A DNA stretch of 45,437 bases from Intoshia linei (Eukaryota; Orthonectida; Rhopaluridae): contig LWCA01000166.1 of NCBI GenBank assembly GCA_001642005.1, positions 1-45,437 of the forward strand. The letters are read 5' to 3'. This document shows positions 1 through 10,868 of the stretch, piece by piece. Positions within the stretch are counted from its first letter, which is position 1; each line of letters starts with the position of its first letter. The notes beneath the pieces were generated by a model. That model ran no database searches. It was not told the DNA's origin and saw nothing but the letters and a program-made list of their open reading frames with translations. Made by a program: the position numbers and the translations under genes.

Positions 1-360
1 ATTTTTTCTGGAATTTATGCTATTTGTGACAATTTTTAGGATTGGACTGTTTTTCATATTATACACACATTTTGTCTAATAAATAAAAAAAATGGAATAA
101 CAATTGTTTTTAAAATTCTTTACGCAAACAAAAAATTAAGATGGAATAATTCACTTTAAATTAAAAAGTAATGTGATATGATATGATGGTTCCACTTGAA
201 ACAAGTTTGGCAACTACTTTTTTAAAAAATTGATAATAATGAATAATAAGATTCTTAAGTTAGATTTTCAACGTAAATTTATTTTGTGGGTATAATAAAA
301 ATGTGCACTTGGTAGAGTTAGATACTGTTTATACGTAGTACACAACACTCAAGCTAGTAT
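1..360 (+). repeat. ~350 bp dispersed repeat, left copy (cut by window start)
   Basis: This stretch matches the reverse complement of 18277-18650 almost throughout, with small indels. Shared landmarks include AGGATTGGACTGTTTTT, ATGGAATAATTCACTTTAAA, CAAGTTTGGCAACTACTT and GTGCACTTGGTAGAGTTAGA. Similarity stops near a CTAGTA motif at about 355-360. No coding potential is seen. It may be a transposon end, a solo terminal repeat or a non-autonomous element; the left boundary lies outside the window. Confidence 0.85.
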
Positions 361-372
361 ATATATAATTAT

Positions 373-423
373 ATTGTATTATAATACAATTAAATGAAAA
401 CTATAATTATAGTTTTCATTTAA
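373..423. repeat. Two adjacent perfect AT palindromes
   Basis: Positions 373-390 form an 18-nt perfect palindrome (ATTGTATTATAATACAAT) and 390-423 a 34-nt perfect palindrome without spacer, with half-site TTAAATGAAAACTATAA. They directly follow the end of the left dispersed repeat and could extrude as cruciforms. The right copy of that repeat is followed by AT-rich sequence without this structure. Confidence 0.85.
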
Positions 424-1372
424 CCCTGTCATACTTGTGAATTTTTACTTTTAATTTAAAATTTCATTAATACGATTGAACAGAATCGTAACATAGAAGG
501 GTACCATAGTACCTATTATATAATATCAAATTTTATTATTTAAAACTTGTTTTATTTGAACAAAGAATGTTACAAAATAAAAAGGAAGCAAAATATGGAA
601 TACAGATAATTTCAATATTTTTTATTGTAAACACTTTATTTGTCCTAGTAATAATAAAGAACGATATGAATTCATTATATGAAGTTTATAATAATTCAGT
701 ATATAAAAAGAAAAAATTTTTGTAAAAATAATAAAATATTCCCAAAATCTTTGGACAATAAGACAACATTAAAATTGAATAACGTTATTAAAGTTAAACT
801 TAAATAAATTAAAGAACACGATGAAAAAAAAGATACATGAAAAAGTAAATAAGAAATAAAAAAAAATTAAATTAATTAGGAATCCGTTCAATTATAAAAT
901 TGATGAAATGTAATGTTTATTATTATAAAATTTACAATACATGTAGTTAATATTTTAAAGATAACTTCTTTACTTTGTTTCATTTATTAAATAATTTAAT
1001 AGAATAAACCAGTTAGTGGACAATTATCAGTCAGTTATTTCTTACTTAAAAGTTAATTATTTAAGGAGGATTAAATTAACTATTCATTTGTCAATATAAA
1101 AATTAATCAAGTTTTCAATTTTTTATATCTTAATACAATAAAGATTATCAGATTTGACATTAAATTTAATTGAATCTGAAAAATAATTATCCTTCCTTGT
1201 ATATCAAGTAAATAACATAAGTTGGATAACAATGTAATTGGTCTTTTTGTAGTTTAACATTTTTTTAAGAAATTAAGAAGCGTAGACTATTATAATAATA
1301 ATTCGAATATAATTATTAATACAAACATATATAAAACTTTTATTTACACATTTTTATAAAAAAACAAATATA
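424..1372. other. AT-rich intergenic stretch, no gene seen
   Basis: I see only short stop-rich frames in this 950-bp stretch. It lies downstream of the minus-strand GPANK1-like gene and presumably holds its 3' UTR and polyadenylation signals. Confidence 0.6.
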
Positions 1373-2230
1373 TTATTCATAAAATTCTCGTCTAAAGTTG
1401 ATGGCAACACTTCTATCTATTTGGGCCGTATCAATCTTGTCAACTTTGTTTTTTTTAAATTCATCATTTAATTTTGCCTTTTCATTTTTTTTATTCTTTT
1501 CTAATATTAATCCTAATCCACGCCGATTGCATTTGAATTTCGCTTCAACAGGTTGCTTTGTACCCTGTTCATGTAAGCCTAATCCAGATTCTCCATCCCA
1601 TCCAATATGCTTAATCATTTTATATCCAATTTCATATTTTTGGGACAAGTCAATTTTTGGACAAGCAGTACAAGATCCATCTCTAATGGCCTTTTTTGAC
1701 AAGGCGTGTAAATGAATAATTTCCATTTCGTGTAAATCTTGCTGTAAGACATTGTATCTATTTTTACAAATTTTGCACTTTTTAATATCCTTTTGACTAT
1801 TGTTACCATTTTTTTTATTTAATCTTTTTTTAGATTTTTTAATCCTTTTAATTTGCCGTACTGGAAATTTAAAAAGTTCAGGTTTTGGTGATTTTTCATT
1901 TTTATCAATTATGGATTTTATTTGATCAAATTTCATGTACTTTGAAAGTAATTGTATTAAATAAGTCGTATTCATTCTATTCATTATTTTAAATATATTG
2001 TCGGTATTAATTTCTTTGGTTAAATTTGCAGTGGCTATTGAATCCATTAATAATTCAACACACTCTTTACTACCTGCAGCTACGGCTACCATTAATGGAG
2101 TCCAATCAAATTCATCTGTTTGGTTTAATGTGGAAGAGTATTCTTCTTCCTTGGTCAGTTTTTTTAAGTCTTCATAATTACAGTTTTGTAGAACATGAAA
2201 TAGTCGTTTCTTACATTTTTCAATATCCAT
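1373..2230 (-). CDS. GPANK1: G-patch and ankyrin repeat protein (GPANK1-like)
   Basis: Single-exon gene of 285 codons from the ATG at 2230; the preceding TTG is not a plausible eukaryotic start. An ankyrin-type segment (DWTPLMVAVAAGSKECVELL) lies around residues 43-62. A lysine-rich basic stretch follows, then a Cys-pair/His cluster (CKICKNRYN...HEMEIIHLH) that looks like a C2H2-type zinc site. A G-patch at about residues 203-245 carries GWDGESGLG and RRGLGL. This order (ankyrin, zinc-like, G-patch) is that of GPANK1/BAT4; human GPANK1 is somewhat longer (about 356 aa). G-patch proteins usually bind RNA or activate DEAH helicases, so a nuclear RNA-related role is likely by family, but the precise role of GPANK1 is poorly known. 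Lack of introns contrasts with the neighbouring genes. Confidence 0.85.
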   Translation of the reverse strand: MDIEKCKKRLFHVLQNCNYEDLKKLTKEEEYSSTLNQTDEFDWTPLMVAVAAGSKECVELLMDSIATANLTKEINTDNIFKIMNRMNTTYLIQLLSKYMKFDQIKSIIDKNEKSPKPELFKFPVRQIKRIKKSKKRLNKKNGNNSQKDIKKCKICKNRYNVLQQDLHEMEIIHLHALSKKAIRDGSCTACPKIDLSQKYEIGYKMIKHIGWDGESGLGLHEQGTKQPVEAKFKCNRRGLGLILEKNKKNEKAKLNDEFKKNKVDKIDTAQIDRSVAINFRREFYE

Positions 2231-2660
2231 CAAGTTAGATTATATATTTTTTTGTCTCATATCAAAAGTATAGATAAGATATTGTAAGTTACCATATTTT
2301 AAATCTACTTTTTTATAACTTGGCGATATCAATTTAAAGTAAAATTTATTGAAATGAATTGAATGCAAAATTTATTGTCTATTCATGACTGTTTCATTGG
2401 ATATACACTTGTAGTTTATGACTACATTGAATAAATTATAATGCGTTGCTTCAAACATATCAACAACTTATGTTATTTAAGTGTCTGTCTGCTTTGTACG
2501 CTAATTGTGTACAGTGTTGCCATATAAAGGTAAAGTCTTCATTTCAAAATGAACATTTTGGAATTGAATACAGTAGTGTTTTAATTTAACATTTTGACTG
2601 TATGTTCCATTTTGTATACAATGTAAGATGTCGCTTTTAATTTATAATTTAAACTTAATT
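2231..2660. other. Upstream region of the GPANK1-like gene
   Basis: A 430-bp AT-rich spacer between the GPANK1-like start codon and a hAT element. It probably contains the promoter, but no recognisable motif stands out. Confidence 0.5.
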
Positions 2661-4318
2661 TGGTCAGGCGAAGTACGAAAATTTTATTTTAAAAAAAATA
2701 ATAAATTTAAATGAATATAAGTTTATTTTCATTGATTAAAAATCAGTATTTTATAAAATTAAATACATAATGTATTTTTATAGTTGTATAATTAGATAAA
2801 AATTCATTTTGAATATTTTAATTATAATTGTTAAGTTTTTTTATACACATTTGTTCCAATTTTTCATCAGATTAAATAGTCATCCATGAATTTTAAAGCC
2901 CGTTCTGCTATTTCGTTTGTGTACGAAATTTTTAGCCTTCTGCTCAAAGTGTTTTTGCAGAGCCAATGCTTGTTCAAACATTTAGCTACAGTTAGATAAT
3001 TTAATAGCAATTCTGCTTATAAGGAATCCCATTCTGCAAATTTTTGAAATCTGCATGTAAACCAATTTTAGACCAAACATTTGCTATAAAATCACAAATT
3101 TGTTTCATCTCTGGTGCTCTATTCATATTTAAGATGTATGATTTCAATGCATATAATGCTTTTGCATTCCAACGAGAATTAGAAATGCACCCGGCTTTTT
3201 AAATTTAATAATTGGATTTTTTTGGTATTTTAATAGAATTTTATAAACGTCTATTAGTTCAGATAATTCTTTGTAGTCATTACGTCAATTTCCCTGTAAA
3301 TTAGCATTGTGTTCTATATTAATTTCTGCGATATATTTAGATTTTATAATAACAAAATTTTTTGTAAGTTTTGTTACAAACGAAAATGGAATATTGGGCG
3401 AATTTGTATTAACTTGAAAAACAGTATAAAAGACATGTTTAAGTATAAGGTCTAATATATGAAACCGACAACCTTCGTATGTAAAATCTGGCAAAATCTG
3501 TTTTAACTAAGTTATTACACCCTGATGAATACCGGTGTTGGAGCTTCTTCTGTCGCAAATCACCATTGATATTTTATCATTAATATTAAATAACTCCAAG
3601 ACATTTAGAATTTATTGGTATATTTGAAGACCCTTATTATTTAATGACCGTAAAGCAATAAGTATTAAATAATTTTCTCCAGAAATACGAACAGCCAGTT
3701 GCTCAGTTTTATGGCCGTCATATCTAACTATTCTTTTGCCGTCAAAATGTAAACACAAGTTCTGGTTAAACAAAGCTAATCATTTATTAGAGTTTATTTA
3801 ACGGTTTTTAAAATTTGGTTTAAATTATAAAATAGTGCACTTTTACTTGGTATATTTGATTCATTGTTGGACAGTTTTAGAGTTTAATTTATTTTTCGAA
3901 TAGAGGTATTTGTAATAATGGATGCCATATCAGCTTTTTGTACTGATATAACACCAATTTAAGCGTATTTATAATCTTTATCATGTAAGTCATATGTATG
4001 AGGTGCAATTAATTTTATCACAGAAAAATTAAAATCTTGGTTTTTTATTCGAATCCTTTTGTTGTTTATAGAATTTTATTATATAATTCCTAAATAGTAA
4101 TTTTATAAATTTATAAATATTCTGAATTTCCAGTGAAAGCAAGTATAAAGGTTCGATATGTGATTTTGTAAATTATTTATTGAATCTAAATTTATTTTGA
4201 TACGCTTAGTAATATCGATTTTATAAAAAGCGTGAATAGTAATTCAGGTAATATTCATAAATAACTTCATGTTCATACTGATTTATTATTAAAATTTAAT
4301 TCGGTCCGCGCCTGACCA
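2661..4318 (-). mobile_element. hAT-superfamily DNA transposon, degraded, with TIRs
   Basis: Terminal inverted repeats TGGTCAGGCG (2661-2670) and CGCCTGACCA (4309-4318) bound 1658 bp. The flanks AAACTTAATT and AACCTTAATA resemble each other, consistent with a worn target duplication. The interior encodes a broken transposase on the minus strand. The superfamily call rests on the transposase; the TIR alone would not settle it. Confidence 0.75.
2877..3770 (-). pseudogene. hAT-like transposase remnant
   Basis: On the minus strand, from high to low coordinates, broken frames give RYDGHKTEQLAVRISGEN, a CDRRSSNTGIHQG segment and LPDFTYEGCRFHILDLILKH (3426-3494). These follow the order of the hAT catalytic region, where a D-containing CD-T-S-N-G motif precedes a C-x-H-x-LNL-like segment. 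Stop codons and frameshifts interrupt the frame, and the C-terminal dimerisation part is not recognisable. The longest intact frame is 69 codons. It is not expected to make active transposase. Confidence 0.65.
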
Positions 4319-4609
4319 AACCTTAATATTATGATTTACAAATGTATATATAATATCCTTGAGGTAAATGGGAAACATTGCCGGGGTATACTTTTTCTAT
4401 AAAAAAAAGTGGGATACTCTAGTATACGGTTGTGAATCACATCACAACATCACAACTTGTGATGTTATTTAGATTGTGAAATTTATGGAATTTCTGATTT
4501 AAATGTATACTTGTGTAATTTCAGTCGTCGTCATGAAACTATAATTACACACTTTTCTGGCAACTGATTGTGTATAATAAATCATATCTAAGCAAACATA
4601 AACAATAAT

Positions 4610-7600
4610 ATGGCGTTTTTAGTAAAGAAAAATGTTTATGACGGGCAGACAAGCATTTTTGATATTATTCAGGAAAATAATAAAACTTTGGGAAAGGTTG
4701 ATATCTAATTTTTTATAATTATATTTACAATAGAAAACTTTTCATAATAGATTGTATGTCATTAGTAAATTGGGTGATATGAATAGAGAACAAATTGGCT
4801 GTAAGTCTTACTTTTTATATACATTTATCAATTGATCCTACACTTGATGAAATAATGATATTAAAGCAACGTGTGGATTGCATGTATCAGATACTTACAT
4901 TAATTTTTTTTACGATATTAATAAATATAAAAAAACTAGTAAAATTCCAACGAAAATATAAAATGAAATTTAATTCTTAATAAAACCTTCAAGAGACACT
5001 TTAAATAAATGATGAAAAACTGCGTATATAAATAACAATCATAAAAAAATAAAATTTTTAAATTGGGCCCATTTTATAGTCACGTGGTTGGACCAACTAG
5101 GTTACTTAACACTGCACTGATTATCAATGATATTTTTTAATGTTTATATTCATTATTTAGCTGGATATAGCAGTTATATTGCTGATACGTTCAACAATAC
5201 CGGTGATAATCTTACAGGGTTAATGATTATATATGAAAAAGTGGCAGTTCATATTTATGAGGTACAGTTGTATATCAACATGAAAATTAGAGTGTTTTAC
5301 ATTTAGATAAATTTTACATTTTAAAAAAGCTATGGGGTATATTTTGATAGTTTAAATTTGACACACTAAAGTTTAGTGACTAAACAATTAAAACGAGACA
5401 CCATTTTAAAAAATTTTATCGTTACCGTATGTATAATTTAATTTAATAATAATAAAATACGGTTAAATATCAAAATGAGACAGGGTACTGATCATAATGT
5501 ATGGATGTAATCAAATAAATAATTTAAGAAGGGTACGGAGGTTAATGAAAAATTTTGATGGTAGAATACACAATAATATAAAAATTTGAGGATTTTGGTT
5601 TAATCTCGTTATAAATTAATTTAACATTCATTTTAGTCGGATATGAATGAATTATTAAATGTAATAATAGAATTAAATAGAAGTTCGGTAATTTTAAGAA
5701 AAAATTAATTTAAATGGTAGAATATAAATTTTCCAAACATTATGGACCCCATCAGAGCCGAATCTACCAGATTTAATTCACCTGAAAACAAAACTGGGTA
5801 CCTAAAAATTAAATTTTCGCTAACAATGTGTAATACCATACAACCCTTAATCACCCCAATATGAACTTAGACGGTCTTGGAACCAGGTCCGTAATATCAA
5901 AATTTTCTATACTGGAAAAACTGGAAAAGGCACTTATTATAATTTTATTGCCAGATTTTTCTACCCAGTAGGGCCTAAACTGTATAATTATTTGATTATT
6001 TTGTAATATTATGTATTAAAACTTTTTTATTTAGAGCTGTTTTCTCGAATCTAAAATTTTGACTATAACATATGATATATCCTTTAATATCACACAACAT
6101 AAACATAATATATATCAATAAAATATATGCCAGTTATATCAAACCCTTTGAACATTCACGGTGACATGAAAATGAGAAATATATAAGAAAGTATTTTTAA
6201 AAAATACCCGAAGTAAATAGTAGTACATGTATACAAAGTAACTACTGAATGAAATGAAAGGATATACTGTTAATAAATTGATTTGATAAATGTGGGTGAG
6301 GTCTAATTAGATACAGCTGGCATAATTTAGATAAATTTACAATATAGGTTATATCGAGCTAGATTGTTATCTTTGTAAGAAAAGTATAATTCCAGCAGCG
6401 ATGAAATTGCTTTTAATTTGAATGAATACTCTTTAAATGTTTTGAATGTATACTAGGGCTATTTCATTTTGTAATATAAAAATGACATAAATAGAAAATG
6501 AGCGCCGCTTAATTTTCTGCAGCATGATATTAATATTTTTAATTTTTATCAAAAAACCCCCCGTTTTGAAATTTTCATTTTATGATTTCTCAGTTAGTTT
6601 ATTAAAAATTTTAATAATCCGTTGTGTTCATAAATTTAAATAATACCAATTTTCAATATATCTGAATTTATAACACTTTTAAAAATGTCGAATATTGAAA
6701 TGATTTCATTATTTGAAAGTTTACAAGAAATGTCCAAAATATTTTCATATTTTGTTGAATCAAACGGTATAATAACGACAATTAAACCTTGTGAAAGATA
6801 ATTTTCGACATTAGTTAATGTTAGTAAATTAACTATTAAAGTTGAAAATATATGTTCAAAAACTATAAACAAATTTAATTTAAATTTTTATTAATTTTTT
6901 ATGTAAAAATGTACTTATGTAAAAAAATAGTTAGAAATATAAATAGTATTTAAGGTAATAAAATATTCACAAAACTGATGAATTAAATTTTATAATTTTT
7001 TAATTCGTTTTACTTTTAATATTATAAACTTAACAAAATTATTTTTTTATAATAATACTTTAAAAATATTTGAGTAGAAGCATTTAAAATATTTTGACCC
7101 AGTTCATATAAATTTATGTCTTTTTTGAAATTATATAATTTTTTTAAAAATGACGCAAAGTTTGTCCGTCAACTGTGTCTAAAATAAAAGATTTTTTACT
7201 GATTTTTTTTAATTATTATGATTAGTGTCACATGAGCTATGTTATATCTTAAAATTATAACAAATGCATGGTAATTACGGAAATGTTACTATGAAAAATG
7301 TTAAGAAAACAGAAAAAGGTGAAGACGCTTTTTTTGGGGGATTTTTGTAACGAAAATAAAAAAATTATATCATTCTGTAGCAAATTAAGTGGAGATTATT
7401 ATCTATAGATCTATTGTCACAGAATGAATAATTGTTCTTCATTATTACAATATTAATCAATGTGGATATTTGATTATGGGTGTTGATAAGTTTTGTTTTG
7501 ATATTACATTTATTTATAAAGTTATATTTACAATTTTGCTCTACGTATAATTGATAAACCACTCTATTTGACTTTTTTTATGAATGTTGATTAAATTAAA

Positions 7601-9960
7601 ATATATTTTATATATTCAAAAACATTTAAAGTTGATGAATATTCATGTAATTGAAGTAATAAATGTTTTTTAAATTGGCAATCTAGCTTTGATTAATTAT
7701 ATTCCTTATTTATCACATTCCCTACCTATTTTTTCAATCATGGTTAAATATAACATTGGACATTGAAGAATCACAAAAAGGAGAAGGTGAGGTGAACGAT
7801 TCTTCATTAAATGTTGTAAATGACGTCATTGGGGAAATTATGAAACTTTGTGTCCTAATAGCTAATAGGGTAAATTTTCATTATGTTAAATACTTATGTA
7901 TATATATAAATATATATACTAGAATTCTAAAACACGATCCAAAGCATAAACTTCAAAATTAATAACAAATAAGATCAATAACAATCATGCAATAATAGCT
8001 TTTAACTAAATTTCATGATAATACGATGCAAAGTTAGTGTTCGGATTGTGATTCTTACTATGTTGCAGACTCTATTTATAATAGAGTCTATTACATTTTA
8101 TATTATTTTGTCAATTTCGGCCAGGGGATTTTTCCTATAGTCTTACTGACGGTTCTTTGGACTTTTGTTAACAAAAGCTTATACGCCAACTTCTAGTTTA
8201 CATGAATTATATTTAAAACTATTAACTAACAATATATAAACTTACTTTCAAACTTCACCTTATTATGATTTTATGTCTAATCTTGTGTATTATCTTAAAA
8301 ACACAGTAAAAAATGATTTTAAAAACTATTCACTATTTATGTTATATATAATTTTATATATTTTTTCATTTTTAATAAAAAGGGTAATTTGGAGGTTTGA
8401 AAGTGAAGATAAAAGATTTTGAAATTGAAATTTATCATTTTGTGGATGATATTAAAATCTCTATCATATAGTGTATTTTGTATAATTCTAGGCTGGCGTG
8501 AATTGTAAAAAAGGATAATTGGGATTTTTGACTAAAATAAAATTAAAAATTGTTAATTATTTATTTTTTTTTTTTTTTAAAAACTCAATTTCTGAAAATG
8601 AAATTTGCGATAAAACATCACCATCGAAAAACTTTAATAGACTTTTTAGATAGATAAAACTATTAAGATTTATTATCTATTATTATCTATTATTAATTAG
8701 ATAGACTTAACTCTTCTTACTTTCTTAAATAAACTGGAACAAAAAATAAATAAACAGATTTATATTTTTAACTAAATTACTTTATTAATAAGGATTAATA
8801 TAATTTATAATGCAAATTATATATTGAATTTCATTATTGTCAAAAGTTTTTATATATTTTATTTTTCTTGGATTTCAGTTATTTTCAAAAATATATAAGG
8901 AAACAGATTATCTTGAAAATGCTTGGTACTGTTTGTAAATGATACTAAACTCTCAAAATTGACTTGAACATGAAAATTTAGTAATGACAAATATATAATG
9001 ATGTAACGAATAATATATAATTTTTCGTTTGATATTAAATATATTTTCTTCCAGATTAGTAAAAACGAAGATACAAATGTGAATGAAAATAAAAATTTAC
9101 CTTATCTTCCTTCAAGTGGTATGAATAATTAATAGTAGTACAGAATTTTAATAGAATATTTTACAATGAATCCAATTATTTTAAAATTTTTTGATGGTAG
9201 AGGTATTTTGTATTTATCAAATAATTTTGAAACAAAATTTAAATTAGTTTACTTTTAAGGAAAAGGGTTTGATAGCAATACACACTGTGTCAATTTATTA
9301 GGCAAATCTAAAAAATTAAAAAATTCGTTTCAAGGAGTGGACTAAATTCTTAAATTTTTTTTGGGGAATGTGCAAAATAGTTTATGACAATATTTAAAAT
9401 GCAAACAAAAAAAATCTAATACAATTAAAATTGAAATAATTGAATATATATAAATATTAGTTAATACAAGTGTGTCAAAATATTAGGCAAATGTAATGAA
9501 TATAGGTGAATGAAGTGGAATTTATCATTAAAAATTAGTTCTAATATTTAATATAATTGCCATGAACTTGTAACACCTTAATGAGCCTAGCATCGACAGA
9601 ATTGGTCAATTTCTTGACACGTTCTGGTATAATAATTTGACACACTAAATTATGCAAGAAAACGATAATAAGTAGATAAAAAGTTTTTTTCCATATTAAC
9701 TATTTATTTTTTAATAAATAATATTAGCATGTTACAAGTCACCGAATTACAAAAAAAAATAAATATTTTGGCTAAATCTTTAGTGTATTACATAGCTTTA
9801 TATGATTTGCCTAAAAATTTAACACAGTGTGTATTATACATCATATATAGGTTCTGTATCATTTTTATTGTCAAATAAAGAAGATTTTATAAAATCTCCT
9901 AAAGAATTTATCGAAATATATCAAAACCCACATACATGCAAACCATATAATGGTAAATGA
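4610..9960 (+). CDS. TEX47/BLUF-like protein, seven exons, in-frame TGA
   Basis: Exons whose phases join exactly: 4610-4696, 4734-4800, 5161-5261, 5637-5687, 7687-7869, 9055-9118, 9851-9960 (220 codons plus stop TGA at 9958). All junctions are GT-AG; introns range from 37 to 1999 nt. Residues about 30-100 (NRLYVISKLGDMNREQIG, TGLMIIYEKVAVHIYE, SDMNELLNVIIELN) have the pattern of the BLUF-like fold in the testis-expressed TEX47 family, and exon 5 continues with YHIPYLFFQSWLNITLDIEE. The family's function is not well established. Odd point: exon 5, entered in the required phase, reads CTT TGA TTA, so codon 104 is a stop (7690-7692). No other AG acceptor avoids it. The gene may be a pseudogene, the base may be wrong, or an exon may be missing. 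The family call comes from recalled resemblance and needs a search. Confidence 0.55.
5688..7686. other. Long intron of the TEX47-like gene
   Basis: A 1999-nt AT-rich intron without a recognisable element. A 78-codon minus-strand open frame at 6636-6872 looks protein-like (SLSQGLIVVIIPFDSTKYEN-like composition) but matches nothing I know and I do not call it a gene. Confidence 0.45.
8067..8089. repeat. Hairpin in a TEX47-like gene intron
   Basis: AGACTCTATT and AATAGAGTCT form a perfect 10-bp stem around a 3-nt TAT loop, inside the 1185-nt intron 7870-9054. The rest of this intron shows no feature. Confidence 0.7.
9281..9831. mobile_element. Tc1/mariner-type non-autonomous element (MITE)
   Basis: Terminal inverted repeats of about 28 bp (CACACTGTGTCAATTTATTA at the left; its near complement TTTAACACAGTGTG at the right), each flanked by TA, the target duplication of the superfamily. 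No transposase is visible in the 551 bp. The TIR core TGTGYCAAWWTATTAKGCAAAT recurs inside at 9472-9493 and, in variant form, at 40868-40889 and 41077-41098, so the family also lies at the right of the window. It sits in the last intron of the TEX47-like gene. Confidence 0.75.
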
Positions 9961-10868
9961 TTATATTTTAAAGTTTTTAACTTTGCTTTAATTAATGCGA
10001 TCGATGTCGATGCAATATTTATGATACGCATCTAATTATTTATATTATTATATATATAATATGTATTAATGAATGTATTATGTATATATTTATATAGTTT
10101 AAATTAAAATACACTAATTCAATACTAATTCAAGTTTTTAGATATGATATGGCCCATTTCAAAGCATTCATACAGAATCACTTAAAGTTTTCCAATATTA
10201 TTTAAATAAATAAATGTGTAATTGAACTGCTTTATCCAATTCAATGTTTTATTATAAATTATTCATCATTAAATGTATTGCATTCTTGATCATGTCAGGT
10301 TCGGAATACGGCATTTTCTGACGATTCTTGTGAATTCCGTTGACTAAAAATGATACGCGAACTCCTAGTATACATACATTATATCTTCGCCTATTATTAG
10401 TAATACTATTATTTTATTTATTATAATAGTAATAATCATGATAATTACAAGAATCCTTATTAACAAATCATTGTATATTATCCCCTTCCTAGCTTATCAC
10501 AAAGTATATAAAATTAAGCATAATGCAATTGATGCTTGCTTTAAATTGTCCTTTGCTTACTAAATGAGTATACGAGGTTGAAACCTCAAGTTTCCAAACT
10601 ATGAGGTCATTATTGCTTACAATAACATTAACAAATAGGGCGTCGAACCGTCCATTTTAAACACTATTGTTTCTACCGCACAGTGTAGTTCCTGTTGACA
10701 ATTTTTTATAAGTTTTGGAATCGTGTTTCGAACATATATTTTTAATCGCGTTCGTAAATAAAACATAACCACAATCCGATAAAGAAATTGTTCCGTATTA
10801 TACTGAATCCTATCAAATGTAAATTAAAAAAATTTAATTATAAAGTGACGATAAAAGTAAATAGAAAT
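9961..10868. other. Intergenic, no gene seen
   Basis: About 900 bp between the stop codons of two convergent genes (TEX47-like, plus; GGH, minus). Simple AT-rich sequence with short TA-rich runs near 10050-10100; no open frame or recognised element. Confidence 0.5.

Noticed and set aside
1398-1715. Plus-strand 105-codon frame opposite the GPANK1-like gene
   Set aside because: It lies antisense to the G-patch coding region, and the minus-strand frame carries recognisable domains.
6636-6872. 78-codon minus-strand frame in a long intron
   Set aside because: It looks somewhat protein-like, but I found no family, no partner exons and no flanking element; AT-rich introns yield such frames by chance.
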